A DNA stretch of 11,021 bases from an uncultured Bacteroidales bacterium (GTDB lineage: Bacteria; Bacteroidota; Bacteroidia; Bacteroidales; WCHB1-69): NCBI GenBank assembly GCA_946407715.1, contig CAMJPH010000081.1, forward strand, positions 1 to 11,021. The letters run 5' to 3'. This document shows, in pieces, positions 6,133-11,021 of the stretch. The notes under the pieces are model-generated. The model did no database searches, had not been told where the DNA came from, and was given only the letters and a program-made list of their open reading frames with translations. The position numbers and the translations under genes are program-made. The stretch's first letter is position 1. The number at the start of each line of letters is the position of its first letter.

Positions 6133-6966
6133 TTAATTTCTAATCCGCCAAGCTTCCCAGTCGATTTCCGACTCAATGCGGTTCTCCATATCGTCGGGCA
6201 ACAGCGGGAAAAAGTCGATGCCCGTGAGGTTTTCCACGTAATCGACGGTGCGACAATAATGATTTAGATTGTGGTGAGTGGGGTCGTTGGGACATACGAA
6301 TCCGACGGCTTTCCACTCGCCCCGCATGTCGCAAAGCACCACCTTGTAAAAGGAGTCTGGCACAGCGATGCAGTTCTCCCCTATCGTCTCGGGATGTTTG
6401 GACACTATCGGACCGCACGCCACATAGACTTTGCCGTAGAAATTGGCCCAACCGCGCACGCGGTTCTCCAGATAGTTCCAGTCGCCCTCGTTGAAGGTGT
6501 GGTTCTGCGGACAGATGTTGCTCAGGTAGAAGCACTCGCGCATGGCGGTCTCGTCCCATTTCATGTCGCCGGCCGGCACCAGATGGCCACGGTCGTAGGT
6601 CGTGTTCTTGTAGTCCCACCACTGCGCGGTCGCGCCCTTCACTTGCGGGTCGGGCACGAACTTGGTGTAGCGCTCCACGGGACCTTTGGTCTGCTCGCTC
6701 GTCAGCGAATAGGCCACCCAGTTCGCCAGCCGCCACTCCTCGTTGTAATCCACCGTGTAGGCTTTGTGCACAATCTGCTGCGAATGCTCCCGCGAACGGG
6801 TGAACGTCGGAATCTCGAGGGCGCCATCCGGCACCACGGCGGCCGTTTTCTCCGCACGGGCGAACTCCGCCTGCGCCCCGGATTTCCCCTTGGTGGCGAA
6901 ACCCACCGCCACCACCGCAACGGCCAACACCGCCGCCGCAATAATCGTTATCGTTTTCTTATTCAT
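6133..6966 (-). CDS. Membrane-anchored DNA/RNA non-specific endonuclease (NUC family)
   Basis: The product is 277 residues from the ATG at 6966. It starts MNKKTITIIAAAVLAVAVVA, a signal anchor or uncleaved signal sequence, so the enzyme should act outside the cytoplasm. The catalytic domain has DRGH (125-128; His128 as general base). NICPQNHTFNEGDW follows, and then YLE. By alignment to Serratia nuclease, Asn159 and Glu167 occupy the positions of Asn119 (Mg ligand) and Glu127. It would cleave DNA and RNA without sequence preference, for nutrient use or turnover of extracellular nucleic acid. The frame opens 6 codons earlier (6984), but those codons lie inside an 11-bp repeat array, so I prefer 6966. 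It is 156 bases downstream of the lipoprotein gene, past a strong hairpin, so probably separately transcribed. No TAnnTTTG box was found for it. Confidence 0.9.
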   Translation of the reverse strand: MNKKTITIIAAAVLAVAVVAVGFATKGKSGAQAEFARAEKTAAVVPDGALEIPTFTRSREHSQQIVHKAYTVDYNEEWRLANWVAYSLTSEQTKGPVERYTKFVPDPQVKGATAQWWDYKNTTYDRGHLVPAGDMKWDETAMRECFYLSNICPQNHTFNEGDWNYLENRVRGWANFYGKVYVACGPIVSKHPETIGENCIAVPDSFYKVVLCDMRGEWKAVGFVCPNDPTHHNLNHYCRTVDYVENLTGIDFFPLLPDDMENRIESEIDWEAWRIRN

Positions 6967-7004
6967 CGTTTTTTCATCGTTCATTCACCGAACATTCATC
7001 GTCA
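6961..7004. repeat. 11-bp-period array over the nuclease start (4 units)
   Basis: Units on the + strand are ATTCATCGTTT, TTTCATCGTTC, ATTCACCGAAC and ATTCATCGTCA, exactly 11 bp apart. On the minus strand each unit carries an ATG or GTG, so the chosen start codon is one of a ladder of repeats in rotating frames. A related array lies at 8051-8083. Confidence 0.65.
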
Positions 7005-7034
7005 TCCGCTTCTTATTTCACGGAAAAATTTAGA

Positions 7035-7073
7035 GGCGTGGGGCGCACTCCGTGCGCTGGGTAGCCCCACGCC
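7035..7073. terminator. Strong GC hairpin between lipoprotein and nuclease genes (REP-like or terminator)
   Basis: GGCGTGGGGC (7035-7044) and GCCCCACGCC (7064-7073) are perfect 10-bp arms. An alternative stem GCGCAC/GTGCGC (7043-7048 and 7052-7057) overlaps the left arm. On the minus strand the hairpin is followed by TCTAAATTTTT, so it can terminate the lipoprotein transcript 50 bases after its stop. On the + strand TTTTTT also follows, at 7079-7084. Confidence 0.6.
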
Positions 7074-7122
7074 CCTCATTTTTTCCGTTGCACGTTGCCC
7101 TCTGAGTGGAACGGAACAAAGG

Positions 7123-7833
7123 TCAGTTCTGACTGGCACGCACCGCTCGTACAGAGAGCCCATTGCGGCGGTAGGTGAAGTACATGTCCTGGTTGCGCGA
7201 GTTGAAGTGGAAGAGCCACGCGAAATTCGGTTCGCCCACGAGCAGCGTACTCGACCAGTAGCTGCCGCTCTCACCCGCATCGAGGAGACCCGTGCCGTGG
7301 CGGTCACCAGCAGCGGGTAGGAAGAGACTATTGCCGTTGTAAGCAGTCAATAAACATCCGTACACCCCATTTCGGGTAGTCCAAGTCATGGTGGTTCTGT
7401 CCATCAACTCATACCACTCGTCATCAGTTGGCATGCGGGCACCGCCACCGAGGTTGACAGTGGCGGCATCGTCAGAGGCCAGAAGGACGGTCAGGTTGTC
7501 CGTAAAGCCGTTGAGACCGTATGAAGCCTTATTGCAGTATTTAGTAAGCTCATCGTAGTTATTGCCGTATGCGTAGGTACTCCAATCATAGACATTCTTC
7601 GGAGCGGTCTCACCCCAAGCGTAATAATTACCATAGTCCTCGGGGCTGCTGGCACCCACATTCCGGTCTGCCCACAAGAGGCCGCTCGGCAACCCGAGGT
7701 CAACCCATTTCACAGATGTGCTACCGCCATTGTTACCACCATTATTGTCTCCGTTGTTGTCTTCTCTGTCGCAGGAATGTAGCCCAACACCCAACAGAAT
7801 TGCAGCCATAAAAAATAAAACTGATCTTTTCAT
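7123..7833 (-). CDS. FISUMP-domain lipoprotein
   Basis: The product is 236 residues. The N-terminus MKRSVLFFMAAILLGVGLHSC is a lipoprotein signal with a lipobox ending at Cys21. A low-complexity linker of Asp, Asn and Gly (22-37) follows, then one globular domain. The domain shows the pattern of the Fibrobacter succinogenes major paralogous domain (FISUMP): VDLGLPSGLLWADRNVGA (44-61), YYAWGET (70-76), ARMPTDDEWYEL (132-143), LFLPAAGDR (170-178), YWSS (192-195) and NGLSVRAVR (224-232). It should sit on the cell surface or periplasmic face of the outer membrane. The biochemical role of the family is not known to me, and binding is often assumed. It is alone in its unit, with its own promoter box and structured leader upstream and a strong hairpin downstream. 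Confidence 0.88.
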   Translation of the reverse strand: MKRSVLFFMAAILLGVGLHSCDREDNNGDNNGGNNGGSTSVKWVDLGLPSGLLWADRNVGASSPEDYGNYYAWGETAPKNVYDWSTYAYGNNYDELTKYCNKASYGLNGFTDNLTVLLASDDAATVNLGGGARMPTDDEWYELMDRTTMTWTTRNGVYGCLLTAYNGNSLFLPAAGDRHGTGLLDAGESGSYWSSTLLVGEPNFAWLFHFNSRNQDMYFTYRRNGLSVRAVRASQN

Positions 7834-7849
7834 CGTAAAATATGTTCAG

Positions 7850-7911
7850 AGGACCTCGGTTTTCTCTTAATCGTGACATTCCCTTACCCTGCGAGGTCCT
7901 TTAAACAGGAC
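7850..7911 (-). promoter_or_regulatory. Leader of the lipoprotein gene with two exclusive hairpins
   Basis: On the minus strand the leader reads GTCCT (7907-7911), then AGGACCTCG (7892-7900), then CGAGGTCCT (7850-7858). The middle element can pair with the upstream GTCCT (5 bp, 6-nt loop) or with the downstream CGAGGTCCT (9 bp, 33-nt loop), but not both. This is the layout of an attenuator or riboswitch-like switch. It lies between the predicted start of transcription and the ATG at 7833. No known riboswitch class was recognised. Confidence 0.4.
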
Positions 7912-7928
7912 ACGGGAAAACGCCGCTG

Positions 7929-7936
7929 CAAACATA
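7929..7936 (-). promoter_or_regulatory. -7 box (TATGTTTG) for the lipoprotein gene
   Basis: TATGTTTG on the minus strand matches TAnnTTTG. The surrounding ctgcaaacatacaa differs from the ffs and hup promoter context at one base. It predicts a leader of about 90 nt. No -33 TTG is seen at 19 nt. Confidence 0.55.
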
Positions 7937-8050
7937 CAAATATTTCTAATACGTGCGGCATTTGTTTTATTTTTTAGGGGGTGGTAAAACTTTGATTATT
8001 AATATATTACAGCATCATTCACTTTGATTTGCAGCATTTTTCGATAATGA

Positions 8051-8083
8051 ATTCATCGTCCATTCATCGCAATTTCATCACCC
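8051..8083. repeat. 11-bp-period array (3 units)
   Basis: Units are ATTCATCGTCC, ATTCATCGCAA and TTTCATCACCC, exactly 11 bp apart. The constant part TTCATC is the same as in the array over the nuclease start, about 1.1 kb away. Confidence 0.6.
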
Positions 8084-8102
8084 GTACCCCTTCCGAGCTC
8101 TT

Positions 8103-8116
8103 GCCCCTACCGGGGC
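8103..8116. repeat. REP-like palindrome GCCCC-TACC-GGGGC
   Basis: Perfect 5-bp GC arms around TACC, followed on the + strand by an ATATTTTTTTATATT tract at about 8129-8143. It could terminate + strand transcripts or be a dispersed palindrome. No + strand gene ends here. Confidence 0.4.
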
Positions 8117-8202
8117 TGCTCAAGGAACATATTTTTTTATATTACTACTCCGGCCTACGGCCACCCCTTCTACAATAGAATGGGAATTGGGGTCGCCCGT
8201 CA

Positions 8203-8237
8203 CTAACTGCTAACTACTAACTGCTAACTGCTAACTG
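8203..8237. repeat. Heptamer array E (5 units), over the recX stop
   Basis: CTAACTG, CTAACTA, CTAACTG, CTAACTG and CTAACTG in tandem. The recX stop codon (8224-8226, TAG on minus) and its last codons (Ala-Val-Ser-Ser region) lie inside the array. It is the longest and cleanest of the five arrays. Confidence 0.85.
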
Positions 8238-8664
8238 CTTCCAGAGCCTCCTCCATCCCAAACCCTTTCGACAGCAAGTGCCGCACTAATTTGGGGCTGT
8301 TGGCCGGTTCGTCGGGATGCGAGCGGCGCCATTTTGCGATGGCATCTCGCAGTTTCCCTTGATAATCATCCGCAGGGATTTGCGCACAGGCATGGTCAAT
8401 GAGTTCCGCAGGGATACGCTTTGCCCGCAACGCCGCCACAATCTTCTGCACGCCCCACCCTATTCTTACTTTGCCTCTGACAAACACTTCCACAAAGCGC
8501 TCTTCGTCCAGGAAATTGTTCTCGCGCAACGATTTTATCACAGCGTCTTCTTGCCCTTCCGACAAATGAAATGACGTGAGCTTTTTCCTCACGTCATTTT
8601 CACACCGTTCCTGATAGGCACAGAAACGTTCGATTTTAGTCATTATTTCAGATGGAATCTCCAT
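8224..8664 (-). CDS. recX: Regulatory protein RecX
   Basis: The product is 146 residues, within the usual RecX range. It is Arg/Lys- and helix-rich, with the tandem three-helix repeats of the family: IERFCAYQERCENDVRKKL (11-29), NNFLDEERFVEVFVRGKVRIGWGVQKI (49-75), AKRIPAELID (81-90) and LVRHLLSKGFGMEEALEAV (126-144). RecX binds RecA filaments and tunes homologous recombination. The ATG at 8664 lies only 2 nt after the rng stop, suggesting translational coupling. A second ATG at 8643 would shorten it by 7 residues. recA is not in the window. The C-terminal codons and stop are made of heptamer repeat, so the last residues may vary between strains. Confidence 0.87.
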   Translation of the reverse strand: MEIPSEIMTKIERFCAYQERCENDVRKKLTSFHLSEGQEDAVIKSLRENNFLDEERFVEVFVRGKVRIGWGVQKIVAALRAKRIPAELIDHACAQIPADDYQGKLRDAIAKWRRSHPDEPANSPKLVRHLLSKGFGMEEALEAVSS

Positions 8665-8666
8665 CG

Positions 8667-10253
8667 TTACTCTCTTGCGGGTTCGTTCCAGAGGATGATG
8701 TCCTCGTTATGATTGTTCATATAATGCACCTCTGTCAGGCGGCTGCTCTGGTTGGGGGTTATTCTGATGTTCTTTTTATACTGGAAACACCATTTCATCC
8801 GGATGGACGGGAACCCTTTGGTAAGATAAGCATACACAAACGGATGGGTGACGATGGTGATTTTGGGTTCGTGTTGCTTGTCGAAAAGGAAGTCGAGCGC
8901 GTTGGCGATCTCGTCTTCAATAACAATCGGCGGCTTGATCTTGCCCGTGCCTTTACAGGTGGGACAAACCTCCGTATTCTCGATAATGGTAGCCTGCCGC
9001 ACACGTTGCCGGGTGATTTGAATCAGTCCGAACTTGTTGAGAGGCAGTATGGTATGTTTTGCTTTGTCGTTGCGCATGAACTCGGCCATCGCCTTGTTGA
9101 GCGTGTTCTTGTTGGCTGGGTCATGCAAATCCACAAAGTCGATGGTGATGATGCCGCCCATATCCCGGAGACGAAGCTGGCGGGCGATTTCCTGAGCCGC
9201 TATCATATTGGTGTTCAATGCATTCTGTTCTGGTGTCTGGGAAGATTTCACGCGGTTCCCACTGTTGACATCGATCACGTGCATGGCTTCGGTATGCTCG
9301 ATAATCAGATACACGCCGTTTTTCACGGTCACCACCTTGCCGAAAGACCCCTTGATCTGCTTGGCCACATTGAAGTAGTCGAAGATGGGGCGTTTCTCGT
9401 TATACAGATTGACGATAGCCTCCTGCTCGGGCGCGTGCATGTGCAGGTAGTTTTTCACTTCCGTGAACATTTCGGGCGTATCGACATAGATGGCGTGGAA
9501 CGAGTCATTGAGGAAGTCGCGCAGCAGAGAGGCCACACGGTTCTCCTCTTGGGCGAGACGCAACGGGGCCTTGGAGGCGAAGAGGTTCTCCACCGTGGTG
9601 TCCCAACGGTAGCGGAGTATGTCAAGGTCGGCGGACAATTCCTCCACCGACTTGTTTTCCGCCACGGTGCGGATGATGATGCCGAAGTTGCGCGGACGGA
9701 TGCTCTGCACGGCGGTACGGAGACGTTTACGTTCTTCGCTGCTCTTAATTTTTTGTGAGACAGATACTTTGTCACCGAACGGCACCAGCACCAAATAGCG
9801 GCCTGCAAAGGAAATTTCCGTGGTGATGCGCGGACCTTTGGTGGAGATAGGCTCCTTGGCCACCTGCACCATGATCTGCTGTCCGGAAGTCAGCACATCG
9901 CTAATTTTTCCGTTCTTCGGAATCTCCTCTAAGTACTGTACGCGACTGATACTGCGTTTGCCCGTTGTAATTGCTTGGCTGACGAAGGCGTTGATGGTGC
10001 GTCCGTGCAAGCCAAGGTCAAGGTAGTGCAAAAAAGCCTCCCGCTCGCTGCCCACATCGACAAACGCCGCGTTCAAGCCAGGCATGATTTTCTTCACTTT
10101 TCCCAGATAGATATCACCGACAGAAAACTGCGCCGAGGATTTCTCGGTATGTATTTCCATCAACTTCTTATCCTCTAACAAGGCCACCTGGACCTCGTTG
10201 GTGTGCGAAGTGATGACGATTTCTTTTGTGATTTCTACTTGATTATTCTCCAT
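8667..10253 (-). CDS. rng: Ribonuclease G / RNase E family endoribonuclease
   Basis: The product is 528 residues. Residues 40-130 are the S1 RNA-binding domain (GDIYLGKVKKIMPGLNAAFVDVG). The DNase I-like catalytic core has HVIDVNSG with Asp328 and IIDFVDLHDPANK-like IDFVD with Asp372, matching the two Mg-binding aspartates of E. coli RNase E (303 and 346). CPTCKGTGK (Cys430, Cys433) is the zinc link used in dimer and tetramer assembly. The protein lacks the long C-terminal degradosome scaffold, so it is RNase G-like. It would cut single-stranded AU-rich RNA with preference for 5'-monophosphate ends, in rRNA maturation and mRNA decay. It follows hup and the 29-residue gene and precedes recX. 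The hairpin at 10268-10303 ends 14 nt before its start codon. Confidence 0.95.
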   Translation of the reverse strand: MENNQVEITKEIVITSHTNEVQVALLEDKKLMEIHTEKSSAQFSVGDIYLGKVKKIMPGLNAAFVDVGSEREAFLHYLDLGLHGRTINAFVSQAITTGKRSISRVQYLEEIPKNGKISDVLTSGQQIMVQVAKEPISTKGPRITTEISFAGRYLVLVPFGDKVSVSQKIKSSEERKRLRTAVQSIRPRNFGIIIRTVAENKSVEELSADLDILRYRWDTTVENLFASKAPLRLAQEENRVASLLRDFLNDSFHAIYVDTPEMFTEVKNYLHMHAPEQEAIVNLYNEKRPIFDYFNVAKQIKGSFGKVVTVKNGVYLIIEHTEAMHVIDVNSGNRVKSSQTPEQNALNTNMIAAQEIARQLRLRDMGGIITIDFVDLHDPANKNTLNKAMAEFMRNDKAKHTILPLNKFGLIQITRQRVRQATIIENTEVCPTCKGTGKIKPPIVIEDEIANALDFLFDKQHEPKITIVTHPFVYAYLTKGFPSIRMKWCFQYKKNIRITPNQSSRLTEVHYMNNHNEDIILWNEPARE

Positions 10254-10267
10254 ATATTATAAAGAAA

Positions 10268-10303
10268 GAAAACTAAATGACTCGTTAAAATCATTTAGTT
10301 TTC
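10268..10303 (-). promoter_or_regulatory. Perfect 13-bp hairpin just before rng
   Basis: GAAAACTAAATGA (10268-10280) and TCATTTAGTTTTC (10291-10303) are perfect arms with a 10-nt loop. The right arm is transcribed first on the minus strand, and CTTTCTTTATAATA follows. It could be a weak intrinsic terminator or attenuator after hup and the small gene. It could also be a 5' UTR stem controlling rng. Confidence 0.6.
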
Positions 10304-10323
10304 ATTTTACAACGCGGAAAGAA

Positions 10324-10413
10324 CTATCTTGATTTATGTCTGTTCTTTCTCAATCTTTTTTTGCGTTTGTGCGTATTCATTTTCGCACGTTTACGTTTTT
10401 TTCCGCTAGGCAT
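10324..10413 (-). CDS. 29-residue Lys/Arg-rich protein, AURKAIP1/COX24-like
   Basis: The ATG at 10413 opens a 29-codon frame that begins MPSGKKRKRAKMNTHKRKK and ends RLRKNRHKSR, with a TAG stop at 10324-10326. More than half of the residues are Lys or Arg. The pattern KRKRxKMxTHKRKKRLRKNRHK is the one annotated in Bacteroidota as an AURKAIP1/COX24-domain protein. Its mitochondrial relative AURKAIP1 (mS38) is a component of the small ribosomal subunit. I infer a ribosome-associated role. It sits 23 bases downstream of hup and 70 upstream of rng, an order I recall from other Bacteroidota. It is easily missed because of its size. Confidence 0.85.
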   Translation of the reverse strand: MPSGKKRKRAKMNTHKRKKRLRKNRHKSR

Positions 10414-10436
10414 AATAAATTGAATTGGATTTATAA

Positions 10437-10721
10437 TTATTTCGTGTTTTTCTTAACAGCTTCGACGAAATCCTTGCAAGGTTTGAAAGCGGGGATGTTG
10501 TGGGCCTTGATGGTGATCGTCTCATTCTTGGAAATATTGCGAGCAGTCTTCTCTGCTCTGTGTTTTACGATGAAACTACCGAAACTTCTCAGATAAACGT
10601 TCTCGCCGTTCACCATATTTTTCTTCACTGAATCCATGAAAGCTTCAACGATAGTTTGAACGCTATTCTTCTCATAACCAGTACGATTGGAAATTTCATT
10701 AACGATTTCTGCTTTAGTCAT
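10437..10721 (-). CDS. hup: HU family DNA-binding protein
   Basis: The product is 94 residues, the normal HU length. The N-terminal helices (MTKAEIVNEISNRTGYEK, then VQTIVEAFMDSVKK) form the dimer core. GSFIVKHRAEKTARNI (48-63) leads into the beta arm and AHNIPAFKP (73-81) returns from it. It would bend and compact DNA as a dimer. At the arm tip the usual Pro of RNP is Ile63 (RNI), so the classic intercalating proline is missing. From memory this is common in Bacteroidota HU. Transcription should start at the promoter at 10767-10796 and may continue through the 29-residue gene. Confidence 0.93.
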   Translation of the reverse strand: MTKAEIVNEISNRTGYEKNSVQTIVEAFMDSVKKNMVNGENVYLRSFGSFIVKHRAEKTARNISKNETITIKAHNIPAFKPCKDFVEAVKKNTK

Positions 10722-10766
10722 AACTTTAACGTATTAATTAATAAATGGTACTTTTTTTTCGGGCTG

Positions 10767-10796
10767 CAAAAATACAATAATTTCTTTATAATCCAA
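10767..10796 (-). promoter_or_regulatory. Complete hup promoter, TTG-N19-TATTTTTG
   Basis: On the minus strand TTG (10794-10796) is followed 19 nt later by TATTTTTG (10767-10774). This fits the Bacteroidota -33/-7 pattern in both box sequence and spacing. The -33 part lies inside the last codons of deoC, so hup is transcribed independently of deoC. Confidence 0.7.
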
Positions 10797-11021
10797 CACT
10801 TATATGAAAAATTTCTTGAATTTTTTCAAAAACCTTGTTGGCAAGCCTGCTTGTGCCCACTCTGAAGATGTCTGGAGTAACCCATTCCTTGCCCATATTG
10901 TGCTTCCAAATATGTAAATAGGTGTAAGCTTGCGTCAATTCTGACACTCCGCCTGCAACTTTGATGCCCACTTTCTGCCCCGTTTCCTGGAAATGCTGTC
11001 GTATAGCGAGCATCATCACCC
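10786..11021 (-). CDS. deoC: Deoxyribose-phosphate aldolase (C-terminal part, truncated by window)
   Basis: The 78 visible residues run off the right edge, so the start is not in the window. The sequence QKVGIKVAGGVSELTQAYTYL matches the part of class I DeoC that holds the second active-site lysine (E. coli VGVKPAGGV, Lys201). GKEWVTPDIFRVGTSRLANKV matches the family's C-terminal phosphate-binding and closing segment. The Schiff-base lysine would lie upstream. The enzyme splits 2-deoxyribose-5-phosphate into glyceraldehyde-3-phosphate and acetaldehyde in deoxynucleoside breakdown. The stop is 64 bases upstream of the hup start codon. Confidence 0.88.
   Translation of the reverse strand, partial: VMMLAIRQHFQETGQKVGIKVAGGVSELTQAYTYLHIWKHNMGKEWVTPDIFRVGTSRLANKVFEKIQEIFHISVGL

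Larger units (their letters stand above)
7834..8223. other. 390-base intergenic stretch: leader, promoter and repeat mosaic
   Basis: Nearest the lipoprotein gene lie its structured leader (7850-7911) and -7 box (7929-7936). Further on come an AT-rich stretch, an 11-bp-period array, a CCCC/GGGG palindrome, a GGCC-TAC-GGCC palindrome (8154-8164) and a hairpin around TTCTA-CAA-TAGAA (8168-8180). The heptamer array at the recX stop follows. I see no protein gene in it. Confidence 0.6.

Noticed and set aside
7083..7116. Inverted repeat TTCCGTT/AACGGAA after the lipoprotein stop as a terminator
   Set aside because: On the minus strand it is followed by A residues and not T. The stronger hairpin at 7035-7073 is the better candidate.
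6271..7320. A 349-codon + strand frame
   Set aside because: It spans the opposite strand of the nuclease, the intergenic hairpin and part of the lipoprotein gene. It has no motif, while both minus-strand genes are clearly real.
2550..8237. The tandem repeats as a CRISPR array
   Set aside because: Units are 7 or 11 bp with no unique spacers, and there are no cas genes.
8652..9758. A 368-codon open frame on the + strand opposite rng
   Set aside because: It lies antisense to a fully conserved RNase G gene and has no recognisable domain. It is a shadow of codon bias in rng.

Overview
The window looks like a chromosomal segment of a Bacteroidota bacterium, most likely order Bacteroidales. The signs are promoter boxes of the TAnnTTTG type (3394-3401, 4873-4880, 5072-5079, 7929-7936, 10767-10774), no usable Shine-Dalgarno sites, a FISUMP-type lipoprotein, a short fold-III arginine decarboxylase, and the order HU, tiny Arg/Lys-rich protein, RNase G, RecX. 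Most of it is housekeeping DNA. The unusual content lies in the intergenic DNA.

Layout. 1-1059 (+) is the C-terminal part of a GH2 beta-mannosidase. 1172-3185 (-) holds tsaC followed by mnmE, two genes for modification of tRNAs. 3290-3390 (-) is an SRP RNA gene (ffs), recognised by its helix 8 with a GGAA tetraloop. 3423-4844 (-) is arginine decarboxylase. A divergent control region rich in inverted repeats separates it from a tRNA-Leu(UAG) gene at 5092-5172 (+). About 960 bases without a convincing protein gene follow (5173-6132). This stretch carries three large inverted repeats with loops of 70, 72 and 70 nt plus several tight hairpins. 6133-6966 (-) is a membrane-anchored DNA/RNA non-specific endonuclease and 7123-7833 (-) a FISUMP lipoprotein with a structured leader. 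8224-10721 (-) reads hup, a 29-residue AURKAIP1/COX24-like protein, rng, recX. The right edge (10786-11021, -) is the C-terminus of deoxyribose-phosphate aldolase.

How the genes relate. The hup-rng-recX cluster joins nucleoid, ribosome-associated and RNA-processing functions. rng and recX are 2 nt apart and probably translationally coupled, and a perfect 13-bp hairpin sits just before rng. tsaC and mnmE both act on tRNA. SRP RNA, tRNA-Leu and hup each have their own TAnnTTTG promoter.

The most striking pattern is repetitive. Five intergenic loci carry 7-bp-period arrays whose unit differs but keeps a T-N-A-C core (TAACTGC, TCACTGC, TGACTGC, ATAACC-type). Two of these arrays overlap gene stop codons. 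Two other loci carry 11-bp-period arrays of an ATTCATCG-like unit, one of them over the nuclease start codon. I found no CRISPR array, transposase or defence system. The best candidate for something undescribed is the structured stretch 5173-6132, and that is inference from inverted repeats, not proof of an RNA.
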